Origin: Caballeronia novacaledonica
GTDB taxonomy: Bacteria > Pseudomonadota > Gammaproteobacteria > Burkholderiales > Burkholderiaceae
Assembly (NCBI RefSeq): GCF_900258035.1
Contig: NZ_OGTP01000010.1
Span: forward strand, 1 to 64,000
Direction: 5' to 3'
Length of the DNA: 64,000 nt
The stretch's first letter is position 1; the number at the start of each line of letters is the position of its first letter. Positions 19,062-27,755 of this stretch are shown here, piece by piece. The translations under genes were made by a program, and so were the position numbers. The notes below the pieces were generated by a model. It made no database searches. It had not been told where the DNA came from and saw nothing but the letters and a program-made list of their open reading frames with translations.

Positions 19062-19493
19062 ATGTTCAACCCTAGCCGCGACGAAGTCCGCCAGTTCTTC
19101 ACCGAAACCTGGCGCAAGGAGCGCGCAAGCGAGATTCTGACGCCGCTCGAAAGCATGGCCGCCGACTGGATCGGCGAGCATCCCGAATATCACGACGCGC
19201 TCGTGAATCCCGAATCGCGCGAAGCCGATTACTCGCCCGATCGCGGCCAGACCAATCCGTTTCTGCATCTGTCGATGCATCTCGCGATCAGCGAGCAATT
19301 GTCGATCGATCAGCCGCCGGGCATCCGCCGCGCGCACGACAAACTCGTCGCGCGCCTCGGCTCGCCGCATGACGCGCAGCACGCCATCATGGATTGCCTC
19401 GGACAGGTGATCTGGGAAGCGCAGCGCTCGGGCACGCCGCCGGATACGGATGCGTATCTCGCGCTCATCGAGCGCCGTGCTTCGCGCGACTAA
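19062..19493 (+). CDS. DUF1841 family protein
   Basis: A 143-residue cytoplasmic protein of the DUF1841 family. It is recognisable by the N-terminal FNPSRDEVRQFFTETW, the central NPFLHLSMHLAISEQL and the C-terminal HDAQHAIMDCLGQVIWEAQR. The histidine-rich helices suggest a metal-binding or hydrolase-like fold, but no function is established. It has its own candidate promoter and shares a terminator with the convergent cytochrome genes. Confidence 0.9.
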   Translation: MFNPSRDEVRQFFTETWRKERASEILTPLESMAADWIGEHPEYHDALVNPESREADYSPDRGQTNPFLHLSMHLAISEQLSIDQPPGIRRAHDKLVARLGSPHDAQHAIMDCLGQVIWEAQRSGTPPDTDAYLALIERRASRD

Positions 19494-19526
19494 GCATCCG
19501 GAAATCGAGAAGGCGCGCAAATGAAA

Positions 19527-19551
19527 ACACCCCGCTTGCAAAGCGGGGTGT
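19527..19551 (-). terminator. Terminator between DUF1841 and cytochrome genes
   Basis: A perfect 11-bp stem with a 3-nt loop (19527-19537 with 19541-19551). On the minus strand it is followed by a TTTTC-rich run, so it mainly serves the cytochrome operon; as a hairpin it may also act on the plus strand. Confidence 0.7.
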
Positions 19552-19585
19552 GTCGCTTGATGGCGGAACGCCGGGCGGCGCGCGC

Positions 19586-19963
19586 TTACTTCTTCAGCAC
19601 GAGACTGCCGTCGAGCGATTCGATATACGCCGCGAGATCCTTCAGGTCGCTCTGCGACAGGCTCTGCACCTGCGCCTTCATGATGGCGTTGTTGCGGCCG
19701 AAGTTCGGGTTGTCGCCGCCGATCTGATACTGGCGCAACGCCCAGTAGATATAGCTCGCATGCTGGCCCGCGAGCCGCGGATACTCGCCGCTCACCGGCT
19801 TGTTGAGACCGGGGCCGTGGCAGGCCGCGCAGTTGTGGCTGTCGGAGAGCGCCTTACCGTTGCTCACGTCGGCCGCGTGCGCGGCGCCGACCGTCATGCC
19901 GATAAGCGCCGCTGCCGCGCATGCTGCCTTGAAGCTGGTTTGAAGTGCCTTGGACGGCTTCAT
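19586..19963 (-). CDS. Class I c-type cytochrome (second of pair)
   Basis: A 125-residue periplasmic cytochrome. A signal peptide ends near VGAAHA (about residue 30). The haem motif CAACH is at 45-49 and a distal Met (NNAIMKAQ, about 95) supplies the sixth ligand. The spacing and the PRLAGQHASYIYWALRQY stretch fit the cytochrome c553/c4-half family. AAGGAG precedes the ATG. It is 42 nt after the companion cytochrome gene and likely forms an electron pair with it, delivering electrons to a terminal oxidase. Confidence 0.9.
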   Translation of the reverse strand: MKPSKALQTSFKAACAAAALIGMTVGAAHAADVSNGKALSDSHNCAACHGPGLNKPVSGEYPRLAGQHASYIYWALRQYQIGGDNPNFGRNNAIMKAQVQSLSQSDLKDLAAYIESLDGSLVLKK

Positions 19964-20005
19964 GAATTCTCCTTCCCGTTATCGCTTTGCCGTGTCACGG
20001 GCGGA

Positions 20006-20371
20006 TCACTTGTCGGGATTGTTCTTCGATTGGGGAGTCTGCGCGGCGTAGTACGCGGCGATATCGGCGATGTCCTGATCCGACAGCGTCGTCGCGATGG
20101 CGCGCATCGTGTCGAAATGACGGTCGCCCTTCTTGTAGGCGTGCAGCGCATTGGCGATGTACTGCGCGTTCTGGCCGCCCAGCATCGGCACTTCGTAGAC
20201 TTCGGGGTACGCGGTGCGATAGCCGGGGATGCCGTGGCAGCCGATGCACATCGCGACCTTGCCCTCTGCGGCCTTCGCGTTGCCGACGACGTCGGCCGAC
20301 GCCTCGGTCGCGAAGCCGGCGAGACCGGACAGCGCTGCAATCACGGCACATTTGCCGACGAAATTGTTCAT
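20006..20371 (-). CDS. Class I c-type cytochrome (first of pair)
   Basis: A 121-residue periplasmic cytochrome. The signal peptide ends near EASA (about residue 26). CIGCH is at 42-46, and the PMLGGQNAQYIANAL block and the Met of FDTMRAIATTL match the same family as its neighbour. The ATG at 20371 has an AGAAGAG site; a longer in-frame frame exists upstream but contains the promoter. The gene leads a two-gene operon. Confidence 0.9.
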   Translation of the reverse strand: MNNFVGKCAVIAALSGLAGFATEASADVVGNAKAAEGKVAMCIGCHGIPGYRTAYPEVYEVPMLGGQNAQYIANALHAYKKGDRHFDTMRAIATTLSDQDIADIAAYYAAQTPQSKNNPDK

Positions 20372-20767
20372 AGCTCTTCTAACCTGGCTTGAGGGGAAAT
20401 CCGGCGCTCCAAAGGCCGCGGCCCGCGCCGAGCGCATTACAACCTTCTCGGGACTGTTTGCTGCTACAGGGTTTGTCGCCACGCAGGCCAAAAAAATCGC
20501 GCTAATTGTACCGCGCGACCTACCCTCCGTCCACACGCGAACCGCGCCGAAGCCCTGCTGGCAAGGGGAATCGGCTGAAAAGCAGGCATTTAGCCTGCGA
20601 CAATTCGTCCCTGTACAAGCGATGAGCCCGCCTGCGCGCACGCTGCACACGCGGCCGGACACGCCGCGGCAACCGCCGATCGAGCGGCTCAAACGATACC
20701 CGGCGCGCCTCAATGCCGAAAGGTCTTCTGACTTATACTGGGATTTTTTTCTGACCGGATCTTCGTC
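20372..20767. other. 396-nt divergent gap, cytochromes / moxR
   Basis: It holds the cytochrome promoter (20505-20533, minus). A plus-strand TATACT at 20734-20739, 28 nt before the moxR ATG, is a possible -10 for the MoxR operon, though its -35 is poor. No gene is seen. Confidence 0.5.
20505..20533 (-). promoter_or_regulatory. Promoter of the cytochrome c operon
   Basis: On the minus strand, -35 TGGACG (20533-20528) and -10 TACAAT (20510-20505) are exactly 17 nt apart. The start point would be near 20498, giving a leader of about 127 nt. Confidence 0.6.
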
Positions 20768-21610
20768 ATGCGTTTCGAAGGCTCATCGCAATACGTCGCA
20801 ACCGACGATCTCAAGCTCGCGGTGAACGCCGCGATGACGTTGCAACGGCCGCTGCTCATCAAGGGCGAACCCGGCACCGGCAAGACCATGCTCGCGGAAG
20901 AAGTCGCGGGGGCGCTCGGCATGCCGCTCCTGCAATGGCACATCAAGTCGACCACGAAAGCGCAGCAGGGCCTGTACGAATACGACGCGGTCTCGCGCCT
21001 GCGCGATTCGCAACTCGGCGACGAGCGCGTGAAGGACATCCGCAACTACATCGTCAAGGGCGTGCTGTGGCAGGCGTTCGAGTCGGATCAGCAAAGCGTG
21101 CTGCTCATCGACGAAATCGACAAGGCGGACATCGAATTTCCGAACGACCTGTTGCGCGAACTCGACCGCATGGAGTTCTACGTGTACGAGACGCGCGAGC
21201 TCGTGAAGGCGAAGCACCGGCCGCTCGTGATCATCACGTCGAACAACGAGAAGGAACTGCCGGACGCGTTCCTGCGCCGCTGCTTCTTCCACTACATCCG
21301 GTTCCCGGACGCGGAGACGATGAAAGCGATCGTCGAAGTGCACTTCCCGAACATCAAGCAGGATCTGCTCGCCGCCGCGATGCAGAGCTTCTTCGAATTG
21401 CGCGGCGTGTCGGGGCTCAAGAAGAAGCCATCGACGTCCGAACTGCTCGACTGGCTCAAGCTGCTGCTCGCCGAAGACATTCCGCCCGAAGCGCTGCGCT
21501 CGTCCGATCAGAAGCAGATCGTGCCGCCGCTGCACGGCGCGCTCTTGAAGAACGAACAGGACGTCGCGCTGTTCGAGCGTCTGCTCTTCATGAATCGCAA
21601 TAATCGCTAA
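20768..21610 (+). CDS. MoxR-family AAA+ ATPase
   Basis: A 280-residue AAA+ ATPase. Walker A GEPGTGKT is at 33-40, Walker B LLIDEID with D115-E116, sensor 1 at IITSNNEKELPDAF and an arginine finger in FLRRC. MoxR ATPases act as chaperones with a VWA partner to insert cofactors or remodel enzyme complexes. The partner is encoded two genes on (22236-23411). In this family CoxD/CoxE-type pairs mature metalloenzymes. It is followed after 9 nt by the GNAT gene, so the three genes form one operon, divergent from two cytochrome c genes. Confidence 0.92.
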   Translation: MRFEGSSQYVATDDLKLAVNAAMTLQRPLLIKGEPGTGKTMLAEEVAGALGMPLLQWHIKSTTKAQQGLYEYDAVSRLRDSQLGDERVKDIRNYIVKGVLWQAFESDQQSVLLIDEIDKADIEFPNDLLRELDRMEFYVYETRELVKAKHRPLVIITSNNEKELPDAFLRRCFFHYIRFPDAETMKAIVEVHFPNIKQDLLAAAMQSFFELRGVSGLKKKPSTSELLDWLKLLLAEDIPPEALRSSDQKQIVPPLHGALLKNEQDVALFERLLFMNRNNR

Positions 21611-21619
21611 TAAGAAAAA

Positions 21620-22210
21620 ATGAGCCGCTGGATTGAACCCGTCACACTGGAAGGCGAGCATGTCAGGCTCGTGCCGCTCACGCGCGAACACGAAGCGGCG
21701 CTCACGGCCGCCGCCAGCGACGGCGAATTGTGGAAGCTCTGGTACACCTTCGTGCCTTCGCCGGACAAGACGCGCGGTTATATCGACACCGCGCTCGACA
21801 TGCGCGACCGGCTCGGCGCGCATCCGTTCGCGGTGATCGATGCGAAGACCGGCGATATCGTCGGTTCGACGCGCTACTTCAATGTCGATGAAGCGAACCG
21901 GCGGCTGGAAATCGGCCATACGTGGTACGCCCAACGCGTACAGAAGACCGCGCTCAACACCGAAGCCAAGTTGCTGCTGCTGACGCACGCGTTCGACAAG
22001 CTCGATGCCATCGCCGTGGAGTTCCGCACGCATTTCATGAACCACGCGTCGCGCACGGCGATCGCGCGGCTCGGCGCGAAGCAGGACGGCATTCTGCGCA
22101 ATCATCAGGTCGGCCGCGATGGCGTGATGCGCGACACCGTCGTGTTTTCCGTCATCCAGTCGGAGTGGCCGGCGGTGCGCGCCAATCTCACCTGGCGGCT
22201 CGGCCGCTGA
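21620..22210 (+). CDS. GNAT-family N-acetyltransferase (RimJ/RimL-like)
   Basis: A 196-residue acetyltransferase. The N-terminal EGEHVRLVPLTREHEAAL and the central IGSTRYF-like, LEIGHTWY and NTEAKLLLLTHAFD stretches match the RimJ/RimL branch, which acetylates protein N-termini or small amines. It sits between moxR (9-nt gap) and the VWA gene (25-nt gap). This middle position suggests either a role in the chaperone pair or simple co-expression. Substrate is unknown. Confidence 0.88.
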   Translation: MSRWIEPVTLEGEHVRLVPLTREHEAALTAAASDGELWKLWYTFVPSPDKTRGYIDTALDMRDRLGAHPFAVIDAKTGDIVGSTRYFNVDEANRRLEIGHTWYAQRVQKTALNTEAKLLLLTHAFDKLDAIAVEFRTHFMNHASRTAIARLGAKQDGILRNHQVGRDGVMRDTVVFSVIQSEWPAVRANLTWRLGR

Positions 22211-22235
22211 AACCCGTCGCGATGGAGAGCGCGCC

Positions 22236-23411
22236 ATGCTGATCGACTTTTTCTATTCGCTGCGCGACGCGAAGCTGCCCGTCTCGGTGAAGGAATACCT
22301 GACCTTGCTCGAAGCGCTGAAGGCGCAGGTGATCTCGCCGTCGCTCGACGAGTTCTACTTCCTCTCGCGCATGACGCTCGTGAAGGACGAGAAATATTTC
22401 GACAAGTTCGATCGCGCGTTCGGCGCGTATTTCCACGGCGTGACCCAGCTTCCCGACGAAGCGTTCGAGATTCCGCTCGACTGGCTCAAAAAGCGCCTCG
22501 ACCGCGATTTCACCGCGGAGGAAAAGAAGCGCATCGAGGCGCTCGGCGGCCTCGACAAGCTCATGGAACGTCTGAAAGAGCTGATGGACGAGCAGCAGGA
22601 GCGTCACGAAGGCGGCAACAAGTGGATCGGCACGGGCGGCACGTCGCCCTTCGGGCACGGCGGCTACAACCCGGAAGGCATCCGGATCGGCGGGGAATCG
22701 TCGGGGAATCGCACCGCCGTGAAGGTGTGGGACGAGCGCGCATACAAGGACTACGACGATCAGGTCGAAATCGGCACGCGCAACATCAAGGTCGCGCTGC
22801 GCCGCTTGCGGCGTTTCGCGCGCGAAGGCGCGGCCGAAGAACTCGATCTGCCCGACACGATCCGCAGCACCGCCGCCAACGCGGGCTGGCTCGATCTCAA
22901 GATGGTCCCCGAGCGCCACAACACCGTGAAGGTGCTGATGCTGCTCGATGTCGGCGGCTCGATGGACGACCACATCAAACGCGTCGAAGAACTCTTCTCG
23001 GCGGCGAAAGCGGAGTTCAAGCATCTCGAGTTCTATTACTTCCACAACTGCGTGTACGACTATCTGTGGAAGCACAATCGCCGGCGTCATGCGGAGCGCA
23101 CGCCGACTTTCGACGTCTTGCACAAGTTCACGCCCGACTACAAATTGATCTTCGTCGGCGACGCCACGATGAGTCCCTACGAAGTGCTGCAGCCCGGCGG
23201 TTCCGTCGAATACAACAACGCCGAAGCGGGCGCGGTGTGGCTGCGCCGGCTCGCCGATCAGTTTCCGCATCACGCATGGCTCAATCCCGAACCCGAGCGG
23301 CTATGGGAATATCGGCAGTCGATTTCCGCGATCCGCAATGTTCTCGGCAATCGCATGTATCCGCTCACGATGGCCGGCCTCGAAACCGCCATGCGCGCCC
23401 TCTCGAAGTAA
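22236..23411 (+). CDS. VWA-domain CoxE-like partner of MoxR ATPase
   Basis: A 391-residue cytoplasmic protein. An all-helical N-terminal half with a charged stretch (DFTAEEKKRIEAL, LMDEQQERHEG) precedes a Gly-rich loop and a von Willebrand A domain. The MIDAS core is DVGGSMDDH, so the usual D-x-S-x-S reads D-x-G-x-S. Later metal-site residues sit in FVGDATMSPYEV. This is the CoxE-like VWA protein expected to recruit the MoxR ATPase to its target. GGAGAG precedes the ATG. Target enzyme is unknown. Confidence 0.88.
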   Translation: MLIDFFYSLRDAKLPVSVKEYLTLLEALKAQVISPSLDEFYFLSRMTLVKDEKYFDKFDRAFGAYFHGVTQLPDEAFEIPLDWLKKRLDRDFTAEEKKRIEALGGLDKLMERLKELMDEQQERHEGGNKWIGTGGTSPFGHGGYNPEGIRIGGESSGNRTAVKVWDERAYKDYDDQVEIGTRNIKVALRRLRRFAREGAAEELDLPDTIRSTAANAGWLDLKMVPERHNTVKVLMLLDVGGSMDDHIKRVEELFSAAKAEFKHLEFYYFHNCVYDYLWKHNRRRHAERTPTFDVLHKFTPDYKLIFVGDATMSPYEVLQPGGSVEYNNAEAGAVWLRRLADQFPHHAWLNPEPERLWEYRQSISAIRNVLGNRMYPLTMAGLETAMRALSK

Positions 23412-23426
23412 CCGAAAACAACACGA

Positions 23427-24623
23427 ATGAAAGCTTCCGCTTCGGCGCCCGCCGCGCCGCGCTTCTTCTTTGACACTTCGCTGTCCACCATCGTCGCCGG
23501 TTTCGTCGCGATGATGACCGGCTACACGAGTTCGCTCGTGCTGATGTTCCAGGCCGGCCAGGCCGCGCATCTCACGAACGCGCAGATCTCGTCGTGGATC
23601 TGGGCGCTCTCGATGGGCATGGCGGTCTGCACCATCGGGTTGTCGCTGCGCTATCGCGCGCCGATCGTCGTCGCGTGGTCGACGCCGGGCGCGGCGCTGC
23701 TCGTCTCGTCGCTGCCGAACGTCGCATATGCCGAGGCGATCGGCGCGTTCATCGTCTGCGCGGTGCTTTTGACCGCCGTCGGTCTCACCGGCTGGTTCGA
23801 CACGCTGATGAAGCGTATTCCGTCGGGCATCGCCGCCGCGCTGCTCGCGGGCATTCTGTTCGAGATCGGCATCGAGATTTTTCGCGCCGCCGAGCATCGG
23901 ACGGCGCTCGTCATCGCGATGTTCTTCACGTATCTCACGGCCAAGCGCTTCGTGCCGCGTTACGCGATTCCGGCGACGCTCGTCGTGGGCATCGCGATCG
24001 CGGGCGCGCTCGGCTTGCTCGACTTTTCGCACTTTCACGTCGCGCTCGCGCATCCGGTTTTCACGATGCCCGCGTTCTCGCTCGCCGCGGCGATCAGCAT
24101 CGGCATTCCGCTGTTCGTCGTCGCGATGGCGTCGCAAAATGTGCCGGGCATCGCCGTCCTGCGCGCCGACGGCTACACGACGCCCTCCGCCCCGCTCATC
24201 TCGGCAACCGGACTCGCGTCGCTCGTGCTCGCGCCGTTCGGCTCGCACGGCGTGAATCTCGCGGCCATCACCGCCGCGATCTGCACCGGCCGCGAGGCGC
24301 ACGAGAACCGCGACCGGCGCTACACGGCCGCCGTGTGGTGCGGCATCTTCTATCTGATCGCGGGCACGTTCGGCGCGACCATCGCCGCGCTGTTCGCGGC
24401 CTTTCCGAAGGAACTGGTCGTGTCGGTGGCCGCGCTCGCGCTCTTCGGCTCGATCATGAGCGGTCTCGCCAACGCGATGCAGGACGCCCGCCAGCGCGAG
24501 CCTGCGCTCGTCACGTTCATGGTGACGGCTTCGGGCCTCACGCTGCTGTCGATCGGCTCCGCGTTCTGGGGATTGATCGCGGGCGTCTTGACACATTTCG
24601 TGCTGAACGCCCGGCGATCCTGA
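23427..24623 (+). CDS. benE: BenE-family benzoate/H+ symporter
   Basis: A 398-residue inner-membrane protein with about 12 hydrophobic segments. The family signature STIVAGFVAMMTGYTSSLVL opens the protein and SQNVPGIAVLRADGY plus FGSHGVNLAAITAAICTG lie in the middle. BenE carries benzoate inward with protons. No ben or cat catabolic genes are adjacent, so the substrate may differ or the pathway may lie elsewhere. It follows the VWA gene by 15 nt with no good ribosome site and ends in a terminator. Confidence 0.9.
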   Translation: MKASASAPAAPRFFFDTSLSTIVAGFVAMMTGYTSSLVLMFQAGQAAHLTNAQISSWIWALSMGMAVCTIGLSLRYRAPIVVAWSTPGAALLVSSLPNVAYAEAIGAFIVCAVLLTAVGLTGWFDTLMKRIPSGIAAALLAGILFEIGIEIFRAAEHRTALVIAMFFTYLTAKRFVPRYAIPATLVVGIAIAGALGLLDFSHFHVALAHPVFTMPAFSLAAAISIGIPLFVVAMASQNVPGIAVLRADGYTTPSAPLISATGLASLVLAPFGSHGVNLAAITAAICTGREAHENRDRRYTAAVWCGIFYLIAGTFGATIAALFAAFPKELVVSVAALALFGSIMSGLANAMQDARQREPALVTFMVTASGLTLLSIGSAFWGLIAGVLTHFVLNARRS

Positions 24624-24961
24624 CGCGGCCTACAATGACGGAACCGGCCCTGATTTCCGGCCGGTTTTCTCGCAACAGAAATTCGCAATCCCGTCATAAG
24701 CTTGACCGACAAACCGCTGACGATCGTGCGCATGCCGCCCGACGGCGCCGGCCCGAACTCGCTTGCGCGTCCGGTCGAAATCCGGCACGCCGCGTGCGGG
24801 TGCGCACGGTATCAGCGCGCTCGCCGCGCTCGGGACTAGAATGGAAGAATGAATTCAGGGGCGCGCCGCGCGAACGAAGTCGCCGCGCGGCGTCGCAATC
24901 ATGGGCAATCCGCGGGTTGGTTACCGCAATTTGACAAGGCGCAACGCGTCTGAGACTCGAC
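24624..24961. other. 338-nt gap between benE and tal
   Basis: After the benE terminator lies a 45-codon frame from TTG 24702 to 24839. Its first 20 residues look coding (LTDKPLTIVRMPPDGAG), after which it becomes Arg-rich and stops, so it may be a gene remnant. A TAGAAT -10 candidate at 24837-24842 could serve tal. Confidence 0.35.
24642..24669 (+). terminator. Terminator after benE
   Basis: An 8-bp stem (24642-24649 with 24659-24666), a 9-nt loop and a short T run. It lies 19 nt past the benE stop. Confidence 0.75.
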
Positions 24962-25915
24962 ATGACATCCGCTCTCGACCAGCTCAAGCAATACACGACC
25001 GTCGTCGCCGACACGGGCGACTTCCAGCAATTCATCCAGTTCAAGCCGCAGGACGCGACCACGAATCCGTCGCTGATCCTGAAGGCCGTCCAGAAGGACG
25101 ACTACAAGCCGCTGCTCGAAAAGACCGTCAAGGAGCACGCGAAAAAGCCGATGCCGCAGATCATCGACAATCTGCTCGTCGCGTTCGGCACCGAGATTCT
25201 CAAGATCATTCCGGGCCGCGTGTCCACCGAAGTCGACGCGCGCCTCTCGTTCGACACGAAAGCGTCGATCGACAAGGCGCACGACATCATCAAGCTGTAC
25301 GAGAACGCGGGCATCAGCCGCGATCGCGTGCTGATCAAGCTCGCATCGACATGGGAAGGCATTCGCGCGGCCGAGGTGCTGCAGAAGGAAGGTATCCACT
25401 GCAACATGACGCTGCTCTTCTCGCTCGCGCAGGCCGTCGCGTGCGCCGAAGCGGGCGCGCAACTGATCTCGCCGTTCGTCGGCCGCATCTACGACTGGTA
25501 CAAGAAGTCCGCCGGCGCGGAATGGGACGAAGTGAAGAACGGCGGCGCGAACGATCCGGGCGTGCAGTCGGTGCGCCGCATCTACTCGTACTACAAGAAG
25601 TTCGGCTACAAGACCGAGGTCATGGGCGCGAGCTTCCGCACGGTGAGCCAGATCACCGAACTCGCCGGCTGCGACCTGCTGACGATCAGCCCCGACCTGC
25701 TGAAGAAACTCGCCGACAGCAACGACACGGTCGAACGCAAGCTCTCGCCGGACCTGGTGAAGAACGAAAACGTGGAGAAGATCGCGGTCGACGAGCCGAC
25801 CTTCCGCTTCCTCGTCAACGACGACGCGATGGCGACCGAAAAGCTCGCGGAAGGCATCCGCGCGTTCGCCGCCGATGCGATCAAGCTGGAGAAGCTGATC
25901 ACCGCGCTTCAGTAA
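24962..25915 (+). CDS. tal: Transaldolase
   Basis: A 317-residue pentose-phosphate enzyme moving a three-carbon ketol unit between sedoheptulose-7-phosphate and glyceraldehyde-3-phosphate. The N-terminal [10 protein letters not shown] signature is at 31-40. The Schiff-base lysine is Lys126 in [10 protein letters not shown], and the acid/base residues lie in DATTNP and the [11 protein letters not shown] strand. Length equals TalB of E. coli. A strong terminator follows at 25932. Confidence 0.97.
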   Translation: MTSALDQLKQYTTVVADTGDFQQFIQFKPQDATTNPSLILKAVQKDDYKPLLEKTVKEHAKKPMPQIIDNLLVAFGTEILKIIPGRVSTEVDARLSFDTKASIDKAHDIIKLYENAGISRDRVLIKLASTWEGIRAAEVLQKEGIHCNMTLLFSLAQAVACAEAGAQLISPFVGRIYDWYKKSAGAEWDEVKNGGANDPGVQSVRRIYSYYKKFGYKTEVMGASFRTVSQITELAGCDLLTISPDLLKKLADSNDTVERKLSPDLVKNENVEKIAVDEPTFRFLVNDDAMATEKLAEGIRAFAADAIKLEKLITALQ

Positions 25916-25931
25916 TGTTTGCTTGATACGA

Positions 25932-25975
25932 AACCGCCTGCCGCGCCGGGACATCGGTGCGACAGGCGGTTTTTT
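25932..25975 (+). terminator. Terminator after tal
   Basis: A 9-bp stem (25932-25940 with 25963-25971) has a 22-nt loop and six T residues at 25970-25975. Confidence 0.8.
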
Positions 25976-26090
25976 CTATCTTGCTGCCTCTTGACGTAAT
26001 TTGACCGTTTCCGAGTTGCCGTGGAATCGCGTTGCAATAGACTTCGGTGCTTTGGCGGCGTAACCGCTTCATATTCACTAAGTCCCGGTC

Positions 26091-26519
26091 ATGCAACTGG
26101 ATACCTATATTCTCTATAACGGCGATTGCGCCGCCGCGCTCGAACTCTATCAGGCCGCATTCGGCGCCAAGATCGCCGTGCTGGTCCGCTTCCGCGACGC
26201 TCCCGACGGCGGCAACGCGCCGCCCGACTGGCAGGACAAGATCACGCATGCGGTGTTCTGCGTCGGTTCGAACGCGATCATGGTCTCCGACGGCCGCTAC
26301 GGCCAGCCGCGCCAGGATTACTCCGGCTTCACGTTGTCGATCTCCGCGGACGACGCGCAATCCGGCGAACGCATTTTCAACATGCTCGCCGAAGGCGGCA
26401 ACGTCCTGACGCCGTGGCAATCCACGTTCTGGACGCAGGGCTTCGGCATGCTGGTGGATCGTTTCGGCGTGCCCTGGCTCATCAACGTGGTTCACGAAGC
26501 CGAAGCACAGCCGGCCTGA
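26091..26519 (+). CDS. VOC-family PhnB-like protein
   Basis: A 142-residue single-domain protein of the PhnB/YjdN (3-demethylubiquinone-9 methyltransferase-like glyoxalase) branch. Pattern: NGDCAAALELYQAAFGAK, ITHAVFCVGSNAIMVSD, FGMLVDRFGVPWLIN. Family members are dimeric and often of unknown substrate. It stands alone between the tal terminator and a convergent membrane-protein gene. Confidence 0.88.
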   Translation: MQLDTYILYNGDCAAALELYQAAFGAKIAVLVRFRDAPDGGNAPPDWQDKITHAVFCVGSNAIMVSDGRYGQPRQDYSGFTLSISADDAQSGERIFNMLAEGGNVLTPWQSTFWTQGFGMLVDRFGVPWLINVVHEAEAQPA

Positions 26520-26530
26520 GCGCTATCGCG

Positions 26531-27634
26531 TCACGGATTGAGCGGCCGCGCGCCTTCGATATTCCACTGCCGCTCGATCTCCGAAAGACGCAGCCTCAGC
26601 CGATCCACCTGCTCCACGAAGCGTATCGCGACCCAATGCATGCCCTGCGTCGCCGCGTTTGCATCGGCGTCCGTGCAGGGCGGCACGTTCGGAACATTCA
26701 CTGCGCGGTACAGCAGGCTCACGCGCCCGAAGCGCAACGCCCGGGCCATCTGCAGAAGCTGCTGACGCACCGCGTACTCGCCCGGCGAACAGGCAATCGC
26801 GAAGCGGCCGGGCGCCGCGCCCGCGACTTCGGACATCGACATCGCCAGCATTTCCAGCGCCGCGAGAATCGAGCGATGCAGCCGCTGGATTTCTTCGAGC
26901 CGCGCCATCGGCACATTGGTTTCCTTCGCGACCGATTCCATCAGCCCGCGCGACTGCACGAGCCGCTGGCTCATCGCATAGAAGCGTCGCGTGGTTTCCT
27001 CCGCGACGAGCGGCGTGCCGTCGAGCAATGCGCCGTACAGCTTCGCGCACGCGCGCAGATTGTCCGCGAGCCGATATCGCCAGGAATACGTCGCGTATTG
27101 CGGTAACACGAACGAGAAGCCGAGCGCGATCACCACGCCGATCATCACGTTGGCCGTGCGCCACAATCCGGTGGCAAGCGGCAGGTCGCCGTGGCCGGAC
27201 ACGATGACCATGGTGATCGCGGTGAGCAGCGCGACATAACCCGCCTTGCCGATCGCGTAGTAGGCGCAGCCGCCCGCGATCACGCACATCAGCACGAAGA
27301 ACACCATCACGGAGCCGGTGAGCATCTGCGCGAGAATGAGCACGAGCCCGAAGAACGCGCCGAGCGCCGTGCCCATCGCGCGCTCGCCTGCTTTCTTGCG
27401 GATGTTGCCGTAGTGCTGCAATCCGCCGATCACCACCAGCACCGATACCGACGCCCACACGCCGTGCGGCATGTCGATGCCCGTCGTGACCGCGATCGAC
27501 ACCGCCATCGCGAGCCCGACGCGCACCGCGTGAATCATCGCGGCGTGCCGGTAGCGAAAGTACGGCGACGCGATCGAATGAAAGAGGCGAGCGAAACGGC
27601 TGCGCCTGAGTGACGTCGATGTCGTGGAATCCAT
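26531..27634 (-). CDS. FUSC-family (aromatic-acid-exporter-like) membrane protein
   Basis: A 367-residue inner-membrane protein. About six helices fill residues 40-185, including the HGVWASVSVLVVIGG and ERAMGTALGAFFGLVL segments that mark the FUSC domain. The C-terminal 180 residues are soluble and helical. Half-length members like this form part of efflux units related to AaeB/YccS, but the usual membrane-fusion partner is absent here. The ATG at 27634 begins the family-like frame. Substrate unknown. Confidence 0.85.
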   Translation of the reverse strand: MDSTTSTSLRRSRFARLFHSIASPYFRYRHAAMIHAVRVGLAMAVSIAVTTGIDMPHGVWASVSVLVVIGGLQHYGNIRKKAGERAMGTALGAFFGLVLILAQMLTGSVMVFFVLMCVIAGGCAYYAIGKAGYVALLTAITMVIVSGHGDLPLATGLWRTANVMIGVVIALGFSFVLPQYATYSWRYRLADNLRACAKLYGALLDGTPLVAEETTRRFYAMSQRLVQSRGLMESVAKETNVPMARLEEIQRLHRSILAALEMLAMSMSEVAGAAPGRFAIACSPGEYAVRQQLLQMARALRFGRVSLLYRAVNVPNVPPCTDADANAATQGMHWVAIRFVEQVDRLRLRLSEIERQWNIEGARPLNP

Positions 27635-27668
27635 GATTCGCTCGCGTCGAATGAAGGCTCTCGAAAAC

Positions 27669-27708
27669 AAAACGCCCGTAACGGCCGGATGGCTGTTACG
27701 GGCGTTTT
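27669..27708 (-). terminator. Strong terminator after the symporter operon
   Basis: A perfect 14-bp stem (27669-27682 with 27695-27708) with a 12-nt loop. On the minus strand a T-rich run (TTTTGTTTTC) follows. It lies 48 nt beyond the symporter stop. Confidence 0.88.
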
Positions 27709-27755
27709 ACCAGCTTTTCGCGCACCGCGCCGGGCGCATGCGCGAGCGGCCGGAA

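Noticed and set aside
24631..24636. TACAAT as a promoter for tal
   Set aside because: It sits just before and inside the benE terminator, lacks a -35 at the right distance, and any transcript would end at the hairpin.
23427..25915. benE and tal as one aromatic-degradation operon
   Set aside because: A terminator at 24642-24669 and a 338-nt gap separate them and no other aromatic genes are adjacent.
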